From contig NZ_JACYHF010000021.1 of assembly GCF_016482685.1 (NCBI RefSeq), forward strand, positions 41,681 to 105,680: a stretch of 64,000 nt of DNA, read 5' to 3'. The notes below the pieces were generated by a model that was not told the origin of the DNA, ran no database searches, and worked only from the letters and a program-made list of their open reading frames with translations. Every line of letters starts with the position of its first letter. The stretch's first letter is position 1. A program made the position numbers and the translations under genes. Of the stretch, positions 33,408 through 40,719 are shown in pieces. The stretch comes from Streptomyces sp. DSM 110735. GTDB taxonomy: Bacteria > Actinomycetota > Actinomycetes > Streptomycetales > Streptomycetaceae.

Positions 33408-34139
33408 ATGGCCGAAAACAGTGCACCGGCGTACGGCGAGGGCGTGCCCTGCTGGGTCGACGCGCAACTGCCCGACGTCGAGGCGGGCAAGCGGTTCTAC
33501 GGTGAACTTTTCGGGTGGACCTTCGAGCTCGCCGAGGAGGCGCCCGGCGGCTCGGTGTGGGCGCGCCTGGACGGCGAACCCGTCGCCGCGCTCGCCCCGA
33601 AGACGGACGGCCGGATGCCCACCGTCTGGACGGTCTACTTCGCCACCCCGGACGCCCGCGCGCTCGGCCGCCGGATCACCGAGGCGGGCGGAACCCTGAT
33701 CTCCGGTCCCTTCCCCGCGGGCGGACTCGGCAGCGCCGCCCTCGCCGCCGACCCCGAGGGCGCCGTCTTCGGTCTGTGGCAGCCCGGCTCGCTCCCCGGA
33801 TTCGGGCGCCGCCGCGAGCCGGACACGTTCGTCTGGGCCGAGCTGTACACCCGCGACACCGCCGCCGCGAACACCTTCTACGGCGCCCTCTTCCACGAGG
33901 CGCTGTTCGGCTCGGGCACCGAGCCCGACTTCGGCCGCGCGGACGTCACCGACGTGTTCCCCGCCGAGATGCCCCCGCACTTCGTCGTCCACTTCCGCGT
34001 CGCGGACCTGGACGCCGCCCTCGCGACCGTACGGCGGCTCGGCGGGCGCGTTCAGGTGCCGCCCTTCGACGCCTCGTACGGACGTGTGGCGGTCGTCACC
34101 GACAATCAGGGGGCGTCGTTCGCGCTGCTGCACCGGTGA
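33408..34139 (+). CDS. Two-domain VOC-family protein
   Basis: A 243-residue tandem VOC protein. The first domain starts at VPCWVDAQLPDVEAGKRFYGELFGW and the second at FVWAELYTRDTAAANTFYGALF. Relatives include hydroxylase-like and mitomycin-resistance-like proteins and many of unknown role. TACTTT (33396-33401) puts the +1 exactly at the ATG at 33408. A large hairpin follows the gene at 34183. Confidence 0.85.
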   Translation: MAENSAPAYGEGVPCWVDAQLPDVEAGKRFYGELFGWTFELAEEAPGGSVWARLDGEPVAALAPKTDGRMPTVWTVYFATPDARALGRRITEAGGTLISGPFPAGGLGSAALAADPEGAVFGLWQPGSLPGFGRRREPDTFVWAELYTRDTAAANTFYGALFHEALFGSGTEPDFGRADVTDVFPAEMPPHFVVHFRVADLDAALATVRRLGGRVQVPPFDASYGRVAVVTDNQGASFALLHR

Positions 34140-34182
34140 CGGAGCGGCTCGCGGCGGCGAAATGACGGGATTGGGCACGAGA

Positions 34183-34239
34183 CACCCCGATTCGCCACCG
34201 GGTTCGCAACCGGGCGCCCGGCCAGGAAGAATCGGGGTG
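34183..34239 (+). terminator. Hairpin upstream of afsK
   Basis: CACCCCGATTC (34183-34193) pairs perfectly with GAATCGGGGTG (34229-34239), with a 35-nt loop. It probably ends the VOC transcript and insulates afsK. Confidence 0.6.
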
Positions 34240-34330
34240 CGTGCCGCCAGGGCGGTGCGGTGGTGAGACGCTGCACTACGGCCGCGTCCGCAGGTGGGCG
34301 ACGCGGCTCGTACGGGGAGGTGGCAGGCAA

Positions 34331-36679
34331 GTGGTGGATCAGCTCACACAGCACGACCCGCGGCGGATCGGGCCGTTCGAGGTGCTGGGCCGGCTGGGGG
34401 CCGGCGGCATGGGGCTGGTCTATCTGGCGCGCTCGGCATCAGGGCGGCGGGTGGCCATCAAGACCGTCCGCACGGAGCTGGCCGAGGACCAGCTCTTCCG
34501 GGTCCGCTTCACCCGCGAGGTGGAGGCGGCCCGCGCGGTCTCCGGCTTCTACACCGCCGCCGTCGTCGACGCCGACCCGCGCGCGGCGGTGCCCTGGCTG
34601 GCGACCGCGTACGTCCCGGCGCCCTCGCTGGAAGAGATAGTGAACGAGTGCGGTCCGCTCCCGGCGCAGGCGGTGCGCTGGCTCGCGGCGGGCGTCGCCG
34701 AGGCACTTCAGTCGATCCACGGCGCGGGACTGGTCCACCGCGACCTCAAGCCGTCCAACGTGCTCGTGGTCGAGGACGGTCCCCGCGTCATCGACTTCGG
34801 CATCGCCTCCGGGGTCTCCAACACCCGGCTGACGATGACGAACGTCGCCGTCGGCACCCCCGCCTACATGTCGCCCGAGCAGGCGAAGGACTCCCGCAGC
34901 GTCACCGGCGCCAGTGACGTGTTCTCGCTCGGCTCCACCCTGGTCTTCGCCGCCACCGGACACCCGCCCTTCCACGGCGCCAACCCGGTCGAGACGGTGT
35001 TCATGCTGCTGCGCGAGGGTCCGGACGTCACCGGGCTCCCGGACGAGCTGCGCCCGCTGATCGACGCCTGCATGCAGATGGAGGCACCCGGCAGGCCCAG
35101 CCCCGCCGACCTCCAGTCCCAGTTGGCCCCGCATCTGTTCGGCTCCGGCTCCGACGACTCCGGCACCGCCTCCGCGTGGCTGCCCGAGAAGGCGGTCGCG
35201 CTCATCGAGGCGCGCCGGGGCGGACGTCCGCCCGCCAAGCCCGCCCCGCTGCCGCCGGGACCGCGCAGCGGCGGTCGCGGCGCCGTGCCCCCGCCGCCGT
35301 CGTACGACCCCGTGGTGTCCTCCCCGGCGCCGGTCCCGCTCGGCGGGCCCGACACCGGTCCGGTGCGGCTCGCCGGGGTCGAGGTGCCCATCGGTCCCGG
35401 ACCGCGCGTGGCCGACGCCCGCGCCGCCGCGGTCAAGGCGCCGCCGCCGGAGGCGGGGCTCGTGGCGAGCTGGTCCCGGCCGCGCCCCGGCGTGCTCGGC
35501 GCCGACCCCGCCGTACCGCCCGTACCGGCGCTGCAGCCGGAAACCTCGGCGGGCTGGCGGCCCTGGCGGTTCCGCATGTCCAACGACGTGTGGGGCACCC
35601 CCTCGGTCGACGGCGACCTCGTCTACGTCACCTCCTTCGAGGTGCACGCCCTCGACGTGGCCACCGGTCGCCGCCGCTTCAAGACGCGCGACGTCGCCTG
35701 GTCCATGACCGTCGCCGACGGGCGCATCCACGCCTCCGACGGACCCACCCTGTTCGCCCTGGACGCCCGCGAGGGCACCGACCTGTGGCGGCTGTCCACG
35801 GACGCCTGGGTGTACTCGCTCAAGGCCGACCGGGGCACCGTCGTCACCGGCACCCGGGGCGGCGGCGCCCAGGCGTGGGACGCGTCCGGCGGACAGAAGC
35901 TGTGGGAGATCAGCGGCTGCCAGACGGACTTCGAGTCCCCGGAGGCGGGACCCGTCGTCCACGACGGCACGGTCTACGTCTGGCAGGACGCCCGGCTGCG
36001 CGCCCTGGACGCCCGCACCGGCGACGAACGCTGGTCCTACCCCGTCGGCGACGCCGCCTCCTGCGGCGGCGTCCCGGTCCGGCTCACCCCGGCCGACGAC
36101 GGGCACGTCTACCTGTGCGCGGGCAGCCGTGTCCTCGCCGTGGAGGCGGCCACGGGTCGCGTGCGCTGGCACTTCGAGGCACCGGCGGTCTTCCTCGCCC
36201 CGCCCGCCTTCGTCCCCGGACCGGCGGTCACCGGCGGCGGTGTCTACCTCGCGGACTACCTCGGCACGGTCTACGCCCTCGACGCCGCCGACGGCCGCGA
36301 CCGCTGGCGCATCGCCACCGAGTCCCGCGCCTCGGTCGAACCGGTGCTGGTGGCAGGCGGCCACGTCCACGTAGGCAGCGGCAAGGGCCTCTACACCCTC
36401 GACGCGGTCACCGGCACCCCCAAGTGGCGCTTCCAGGCGGGCGGCGACGTGGTCGGCGCCCCCTCCGTCGCCGAGGGACGCATCCACTTCGGCTCCACCG
36501 ACGCCCTCATCTACACCCTCAAGGCAGACGACGGCCGCCTGCGCTGGAAACTCGCCACCGGCGGCGAGATCACCGGCTCCCTGGTCGTCAAGGACGGCGT
36601 GGTCTACGCCTGCAGCAAGGACCGCTGCGTCTACGCCCTGGACGCGGAGAAGGGCACGGGCACGGCGCGGACGGCGTGA
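34331..36679 (+). CDS. afsK: Serine/threonine protein kinase AfsK
   Basis: A 782-residue kinase that phosphorylates AfsR and links signals to secondary metabolism. The N-terminal kinase domain (residues 1-~275) has GRLGAGGMG, Lys44, HRD at 136-138, DFG at 155-157 and GTPAYMSPEQ. Thr168, which I recall as the S. coelicolor autophosphorylation site, is conserved in the activation loop. A Pro-rich linker follows, then a PQQ-type beta-propeller (about 400-780) of FWG-like repeats (ALDVATGRRRF, ALDARTGDERW, TLDAVTGTPKW). GTG at 34331 is used because GGAGG precedes it and the product begins MVDQ. It is a little shorter than the 799-residue S. coelicolor protein. Confidence 0.96.
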   Translation: MVDQLTQHDPRRIGPFEVLGRLGAGGMGLVYLARSASGRRVAIKTVRTELAEDQLFRVRFTREVEAARAVSGFYTAAVVDADPRAAVPWLATAYVPAPSLEEIVNECGPLPAQAVRWLAAGVAEALQSIHGAGLVHRDLKPSNVLVVEDGPRVIDFGIASGVSNTRLTMTNVAVGTPAYMSPEQAKDSRSVTGASDVFSLGSTLVFAATGHPPFHGANPVETVFMLLREGPDVTGLPDELRPLIDACMQMEAPGRPSPADLQSQLAPHLFGSGSDDSGTASAWLPEKAVALIEARRGGRPPAKPAPLPPGPRSGGRGAVPPPPSYDPVVSSPAPVPLGGPDTGPVRLAGVEVPIGPGPRVADARAAAVKAPPPEAGLVASWSRPRPGVLGADPAVPPVPALQPETSAGWRPWRFRMSNDVWGTPSVDGDLVYVTSFEVHALDVATGRRRFKTRDVAWSMTVADGRIHASDGPTLFALDAREGTDLWRLSTDAWVYSLKADRGTVVTGTRGGGAQAWDASGGQKLWEISGCQTDFESPEAGPVVHDGTVYVWQDARLRALDARTGDERWSYPVGDAASCGGVPVRLTPADDGHVYLCAGSRVLAVEAATGRVRWHFEAPAVFLAPPAFVPGPAVTGGGVYLADYLGTVYALDAADGRDRWRIATESRASVEPVLVAGGHVHVGSGKGLYTLDAVTGTPKWRFQAGGDVVGAPSVAEGRIHFGSTDALIYTLKADDGRLRWKLATGGEITGSLVVKDGVVYACSKDRCVYALDAEKGTGTARTA

Positions 36680-36686
36680 CGGCGAA

Positions 36687-36705
36687 GGGGGCCCTGGCTG
36701 CCCCC
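36687..36705 (+). terminator. Terminator of afsK
   Basis: GGGGGC (36687-36692) pairs with GCCCCC (36700-36705) across a 7-nt loop, eight nt after the afsK stop. Confidence 0.6.
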
Positions 36706-36730
36706 GCTGTCCGCCATTAGGGTGAACCGC

Positions 36731-37315
36731 ATGAGACTACGGGGGCGCGGACTCAGGTTGACGGCTGTGCTGGCACTTACCGTGCTGGCGCTCACGGGGT
36801 TTTCGCGGGGGCACGGGCACAGCAGGCACGGCTCGGGCGGGGGCGGGTGCAGCAGCTCCAGCCAGGATCACGACAGCACGTCGTCGTCGGGCGGGGGCTT
36901 GTCCGGCTCCAGCTCCGGCTCCGGGGGTGGGTCGACGTACGACCCGGACGACGACACCGACGACTCCTACGGGAGCAGTACGGGCGGTTATCGCACCCCC
37001 CGCACGCACCGGCCCACCTCGACCGCCACCGGCAGCGGGCGCGGCGCCGTCGAGGACGGGACGGTCGAGCTGCTGAGCTGTGCGAGTGCCACGACGCCGT
37101 ACGCGGTCGTCGAGGTGACCAACCCGAACAAGCGCGAGGTGCGCTACACCGCCGTCGTGCACTTCCTGGACGGCTCGGGCGCCGAACTCCGGGTCGGGCG
37201 GGCGGAGGTGGACGTGCCCGCGCGGGGCAGCGCGAAGAAGAGGGTGCAGATCGGCGCGGCGGGCGTGGGCACGGGGCACTGCAAGGCGGAGGCGGCGGCG
37301 AAGCGGGCGGACTGA
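36731..37315 (+). CDS. Secreted Ser/Gly-rich small protein downstream of afsK
   Basis: A 194-residue protein with a signal peptide (LTAVLALTVLALTGFSRG), a Ser/Gly/Asp-rich low-complexity middle and a ~100-residue C-terminal immunoglobulin-like domain (VELLSCASATTPYAVVEVTN ... GTGHC) with two Cys. It matches in position the small gene between afsK and afsS in S. coelicolor. TAGGGT (36718-36723) places the +1 one nt before the ATG. Function unknown. Confidence 0.72.
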   Translation: MRLRGRGLRLTAVLALTVLALTGFSRGHGHSRHGSGGGGCSSSSQDHDSTSSSGGGLSGSSSGSGGGSTYDPDDDTDDSYGSSTGGYRTPRTHRPTSTATGSGRGAVEDGTVELLSCASATTPYAVVEVTNPNKREVRYTAVVHFLDGSGAELRVGRAEVDVPARGSAKKRVQIGAAGVGTGHCKAEAAAKRAD

Positions 37316-37329
37316 CGCGCCGGGCGCCG

Positions 37330-38430
37330 TCAACGCGCGGGCAGCGACACGGAGATGCGCAGCCCGCCGTCCGCGCGCGGAGCGAGGGTCAGCGTGCCGT
37401 CGTGCGCCTCGGTGAGGGTGCGGACGATGGCCAGACCGAGCCCGACGCCCGCGTGATCGGTGTGGACGCGCTCGGTCCCGCGCCGGAACGGCTCGGTGAG
37501 CGTCGCGACCAGCTCCGGGGTGAGGCGCTCACCGGTGTTCTCGACCGTGAGCACAGCCCTTCCCTCCTGGACCCCCGTCGTCACCCGCACCGTGCCCCCC
37601 TCGGGCAGGTTGTGGACGATCGCGTTGTGCACCAGGTTGGTCGTCAACTGGAGCAGCAGCGCCGGTGATCCGAGGGCGGGCGTGATCTCGCCCGAGGTCT
37701 CCAGCGCGACCCCGTGCCGCTCGGCGAGGGGGAGCAGCGTCTCGGTGGCTTCCTCCGCGAGGAGGGACAGGTCGACGGGTTCCCGGGTGAAGGACCGCTG
37801 TTCGGCGCGGCTGACGAGGAGCAGCGCCTCGGTGAGGTCGATCGCCCGGGTGTTGACCGCGCCGAGCCGGTCGAGGAGGGCGTCGGTGTCGCGACCGGGA
37901 TCGGTGCGGGCGACGTCGAGGAGCGCCTTCGTGATCGCCAGCGGGGTGCGCAGCTCGTGCGAGGCGTTGGCGGCGAAGCGGCGCTGCTCGGCCAGGTGCG
38001 CGTCGAGCCGGGCGAGCATCGTGTCGAAGGCGTCCGCCAGCTCGCGGAACTCATCGCGGCGACCCGGGAGTTCGACGCGATGGGAGAGCGAACCGGTCGC
38101 TGCCCTGCGAGTTGCCTCCGTGAGGCGTCCCAGGGGCGCGAGCATCCGCCCCGCCAGGAACCACCCGCCCACGAGCCCGAACACCAGCAGGAACGCCAGC
38201 ACCGCGAACGCCCGGGGCGCGAACACGCGCAGCAGACTGGAGCGGACCGGGAACACACCGCCCGTCGTCGGATCGCCGGTGGAGCCGGGGACGATGAGCG
38301 CGCGCTCCGGGACGTACCGCAGCAGGAACCACCACACCGCCGCGAGCAGCAGCGCACCGGCGACCATGAGGAACCCGGCGTAGCTGAGCGTGAGTTTGAG
38401 GCGGACGCTCACCCCGGGCGCCCTATCCAC
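37330..38430 (-). CDS. Two-component sensor histidine kinase
   Basis: A 366-residue kinase. TM1 is near residues 10-35 (AGFLMVAGALLLAAVWWFLL) and TM2 near 75-100, with a short extracellular loop, then HAMP, a DHp helix with FAANASHELRTPL (phospho-His), and a catalytic domain with NLVHNAIVHN, VENTGERLT and GVGLGLAIV. GTG at 38430 is chosen because GGAGG is five nt upstream and the frame overlaps the regulator stop by 8 nt. It forms an operon with the response regulator. Signal unknown; in S. coelicolor this pair is not part of the compact afsK-afsR cluster as I recall it. Confidence 0.9.
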   Translation of the reverse strand: MDRAPGVSVRLKLTLSYAGFLMVAGALLLAAVWWFLLRYVPERALIVPGSTGDPTTGGVFPVRSSLLRVFAPRAFAVLAFLLVFGLVGGWFLAGRMLAPLGRLTEATRRAATGSLSHRVELPGRRDEFRELADAFDTMLARLDAHLAEQRRFAANASHELRTPLAITKALLDVARTDPGRDTDALLDRLGAVNTRAIDLTEALLLVSRAEQRSFTREPVDLSLLAEEATETLLPLAERHGVALETSGEITPALGSPALLLQLTTNLVHNAIVHNLPEGGTVRVTTGVQEGRAVLTVENTGERLTPELVATLTEPFRRGTERVHTDHAGVGLGLAIVRTLTEAHDGTLTLAPRADGGLRISVSLPAR

Positions 38431-39127
38431 GCGCGCCTCCCGCGTCCGCGTCCCCGCCCGCGTCCCCGCCCGTGTCGATGCGATACCCGACCCCCGCCAC
38501 CGTCGCGATGACCCACGGCTCCCCGAGCCGTTTCCGCAGCGCCGAGACGGTGATGCGTACGGCGTTGGTGAACGGGTCCGCGTTCGCGTCCCACGCCCGC
38601 TCCAGCAGCTCCTCGGCGCTGACCACCCCGCCCTCGGCGGCGACCAGGACCTCAAGGACCGCGAACTGCTTGCGGGTGAGGGCGACATGGCGCCCGTCCC
38701 GGTGGACCTCCCGGCGGAACGGGTCCAGGCGCAGCCCCGCGATCTCCCGTACGGGCGGGCGGTGATGGGCGCGTCTGCGGTCCAGCGCCCGGAGCCGGAG
38801 CACGAGTTCCCTCAGCTCGAACGGCTTCGTGAGGTAGTCGTCCGCGCCGAGCCCGAACCCGGACGCCTTGTCGTCGAGCCGGTCGGCAGCCGTGAGCATG
38901 AGGATCGGCAGCCCGCTCCCGGAGGCGACGATGCGCCGGGCGACCTCGTCCCCGGACGGACCCGGGATGTCCCGGTCGAGGACGGCGATGTCGTAGGCGT
39001 TGACGCCCAGCAGCTCAAGCGCGGTGTCGCCGTCCCCGGCGATGTCCGCCGCGATCGCCTCAAGCCGCAGTCCGTCGCGGATGGCCTCGGCCAGATAGGG
39101 CTCGTCCTCGACGATCAGCACACGCAT
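38423..39127 (-). CDS. OmpR-type two-component response regulator
   Basis: A 234-residue regulator. The receiver domain begins MRVLIVEDEPYLAEAIRDGL, with the phospho-acceptor Asp in VLDRDIPG and KPF near residue 100. The OmpR winged-helix domain ends with VAGVGYRID. ATG at 39127 is next to the +1 expected from TAGCCT (39140-39135). The 88-bp divergent region to the EEP gene holds a GCGCATA direct repeat (39148 and 39173, 25 bp apart) that may be its operator. Confidence 0.92.
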   Translation of the reverse strand: MRVLIVEDEPYLAEAIRDGLRLEAIAADIAGDGDTALELLGVNAYDIAVLDRDIPGPSGDEVARRIVASGSGLPILMLTAADRLDDKASGFGLGADDYLTKPFELRELVLRLRALDRRRAHHRPPVREIAGLRLDPFRREVHRDGRHVALTRKQFAVLEVLVAAEGGVVSAEELLERAWDANADPFTNAVRITVSALRKRLGEPWVIATVAGVGYRIDTGGDAGGDADAGGARG

Positions 39128-39214
39128 GGGAGAAAGGCTACGAGGCGGCGCATATCGGCAACGTATCGAAAAGCGCATACGCCCCGGCAACATCACCCGC
39201 CCTTGACTGGCGGC

Positions 39215-40249
39215 ATGACACGAGAAACCCCCGGTGCCGACGGACGGCGCGCGCGTCTCCACCGGGCGCTCCACGCCGCCGCCCGCCCGGAGACCTGGAA
39301 GCGTGGCCCGGTCCTCACCGCACTCGCCCTGCTGCTCGGTCTGCTGATGCTCCTGCACGCGAGCCTCCCGGACCCCGGCGGTCTCGGCAGTCTGCTGGAG
39401 AACGTCCTGCCGTGGCTCGGACTGGGCGTCCCGGTGCTGCTGGCCGGGGCGCTGTGGCGGCGGTCCGCTCCGGCGGTGCTCGCGCTGGTGCTGCCGGTCG
39501 CGGTGTGGCTGAGCCTCTTCGGCGGGCTGCTCACCGACAAGTCCCGACCGGGCGGCGACCTCACCGTCGTCTCCCACAACGTCGGCGCGGGCAACCCCGA
39601 TCCCACCGCCACCGCCCGCGCCCTGACCGCCTCAGGGGCGGACGTGCTGGCCCTGGAGGAGCTGACCCCGAAGGCGACGCCGCGATACGAGAAGGGGCTC
39701 GCGACGGCGTACCCGCACCACGTGGTGCGCGGCACGGTCGGGCTGTGGAGCAGGCTGCCGCTCTCGGACACCCGGATGATCGACATCATGGACTTCGGTC
39801 CGCTCGCGGCGACCAAGACGACCGCCGACAAGCTGCCCGCCAACCGCGCGCTGCGCACCACGGTGACCACCGGACACGGTCCGCTGACGGTGTACGTCGC
39901 CCACCTGGGGTCCGTACGGCTCATGCCCAGGAAGGGCTTCTGGACGGACAGCCGGGACATCGGCGCGCGGGCTCTCGGCAAGGCGCTGGCGGACGACCCG
40001 AGCAAGCGGGTGGTGCTGCTCGGGGACCTCAACGGCACCCTGGACGACCGGGCGTTCGCGGGGATCACCGCGCGGCTGCGCTCCGCCCAGGACGCGGCGG
40101 GGGACGGCTTCGGCTTCACCTGGCCCGCGAGGTTCCCCGCGGTGCGGATCGACCAGATCCTGGTCAGGGGCGTGACCCCGCACAGCTCATGGACGCTCGC
40201 GGCCACCGGAAGCGATCACCTGCCGGTGGCGGCGCGTATCGGCTGGTGA
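39215..40249 (+). CDS. Membrane-anchored endonuclease/exonuclease/phosphatase-fold protein
   Basis: A 344-residue protein with three N-terminal hydrophobic segments (ALALLLGLLMLLHASL, LGLGVPVLLAGALW, VLALVLPVAVWLSLF). A catalytic EEP domain follows, with SHNVGAGN, the Glu of ALEELTP, GDLNGTLDD and the terminal SDHLPVAARI. The domain should face outward and act as a phosphodiesterase or nuclease. It is divergent from the response regulator, so it is a likely target of that system, which is inference. Two hairpins follow it. Confidence 0.85.
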   Translation: MTRETPGADGRRARLHRALHAAARPETWKRGPVLTALALLLGLLMLLHASLPDPGGLGSLLENVLPWLGLGVPVLLAGALWRRSAPAVLALVLPVAVWLSLFGGLLTDKSRPGGDLTVVSHNVGAGNPDPTATARALTASGADVLALEELTPKATPRYEKGLATAYPHHVVRGTVGLWSRLPLSDTRMIDIMDFGPLAATKTTADKLPANRALRTTVTTGHGPLTVYVAHLGSVRLMPRKGFWTDSRDIGARALGKALADDPSKRVVLLGDLNGTLDDRAFAGITARLRSAQDAAGDGFGFTWPARFPAVRIDQILVRGVTPHSSWTLAATGSDHLPVAARIGW

Positions 40250-40259
40250 ACGCGCGAAA

Positions 40260-40294
40260 GCCGCGGCGGCGTCCCCCCTCCGCGCCGCCGCGGC
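40260..40294 (+). terminator. Terminator of the EEP gene
   Basis: GCCGCGGCGGCG (40260-40271) pairs with 40283-40294 over 12 bp across an 11-nt loop, ten nt after the stop. Confidence 0.8.
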
Positions 40295-40327
40295 CTCACG
40301 TCCCCCGTGTTCCCCCGTGTCCCCCGT

Positions 40328-40347
40328 GCTCCACCCCCCGGTGGAGC
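40328..40347 (-). terminator. Terminator of afsS
   Basis: GCTCCACC (40328-40335) pairs with GGTGGAGC (40340-40347) across CCCC, immediately after the afsS stop on the minus strand. Three TCCCCCGTG repeats lie between this and the EEP terminator. Confidence 0.7.
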
Positions 40348-40351
40348 GGTC

Positions 40352-40534
40352 TCAGCGCGGGTCGCCGGTGGTGATGTGGCTCTCCAGGGTGGTGACGTCG
40401 TCCAGCTCAGCGGCGTTCTCACCGCCGGTGATGTGGCTCTCCTGCGGGGTCGCCTCGGCGGCGTCCGCCGTCTCCCCGCCGGTGATGTGGCTCTCCTGAG
40501 GAGTGACCTTGTCGGACTTCTTGGCGTCGCTCAT
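40352..40534 (-). CDS. afsS: AfsS secondary-metabolite regulator
   Basis: A 60-residue sigma-like small regulator that promotes antibiotic production and is the target of AfsR. It consists mostly of three 10-residue repeats: TPQESHITGG at 11-20, TPQESHITGG at 29-38 and a diverged TTLESHITTG at 48-57. GGAG precedes the ATG. The homologous S. coelicolor protein has 63 residues. It is transcribed from its own AfsR-dependent promoter downstream of afsR. Confidence 0.95.
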   Translation of the reverse strand: MSDAKKSDKVTPQESHITGGETADAAEATPQESHITGGENAAELDDVTTLESHITTGDPR

Positions 40535-40656
40535 CCTGAACTCCGTTGCTGTGAAGGTGTGCTGGGACGGCAGGCCCGTCCGGCCGCTCCCCCGAGGACT
40601 TCCGGACGGGCCGGGGCCCAGCCGACCCGTACGTCCCCCGTGAACGCCGAGCCGAC

Positions 40657-40697
40657 TGCCTAGAGAGTGCTCGGGCACGATAAACGAATGATGAACG
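40657..40697 (-). promoter_or_regulatory. afsS promoter with AfsR (SARP) heptamer repeats
   Basis: On the minus strand CGTTCAT (40697-40691) and CGTTTAT (40686-40680) form an 11-bp-spaced direct repeat of the SARP type. The second repeat occupies the -35 region of TAGGCA (40662-40657). This layout matches the known AfsR binding to the afsS promoter, overlapping -35. Confidence 0.82.
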
Positions 40698-40719
40698 CGG
40701 CGCTCCGGGACCCCCGTTG

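Noticed and set aside
37460..38383. Plus-strand frame opposite the histidine kinase
   Set aside because: It has Ser/Arg-rich shadow composition. The kinase motifs are on the minus strand.
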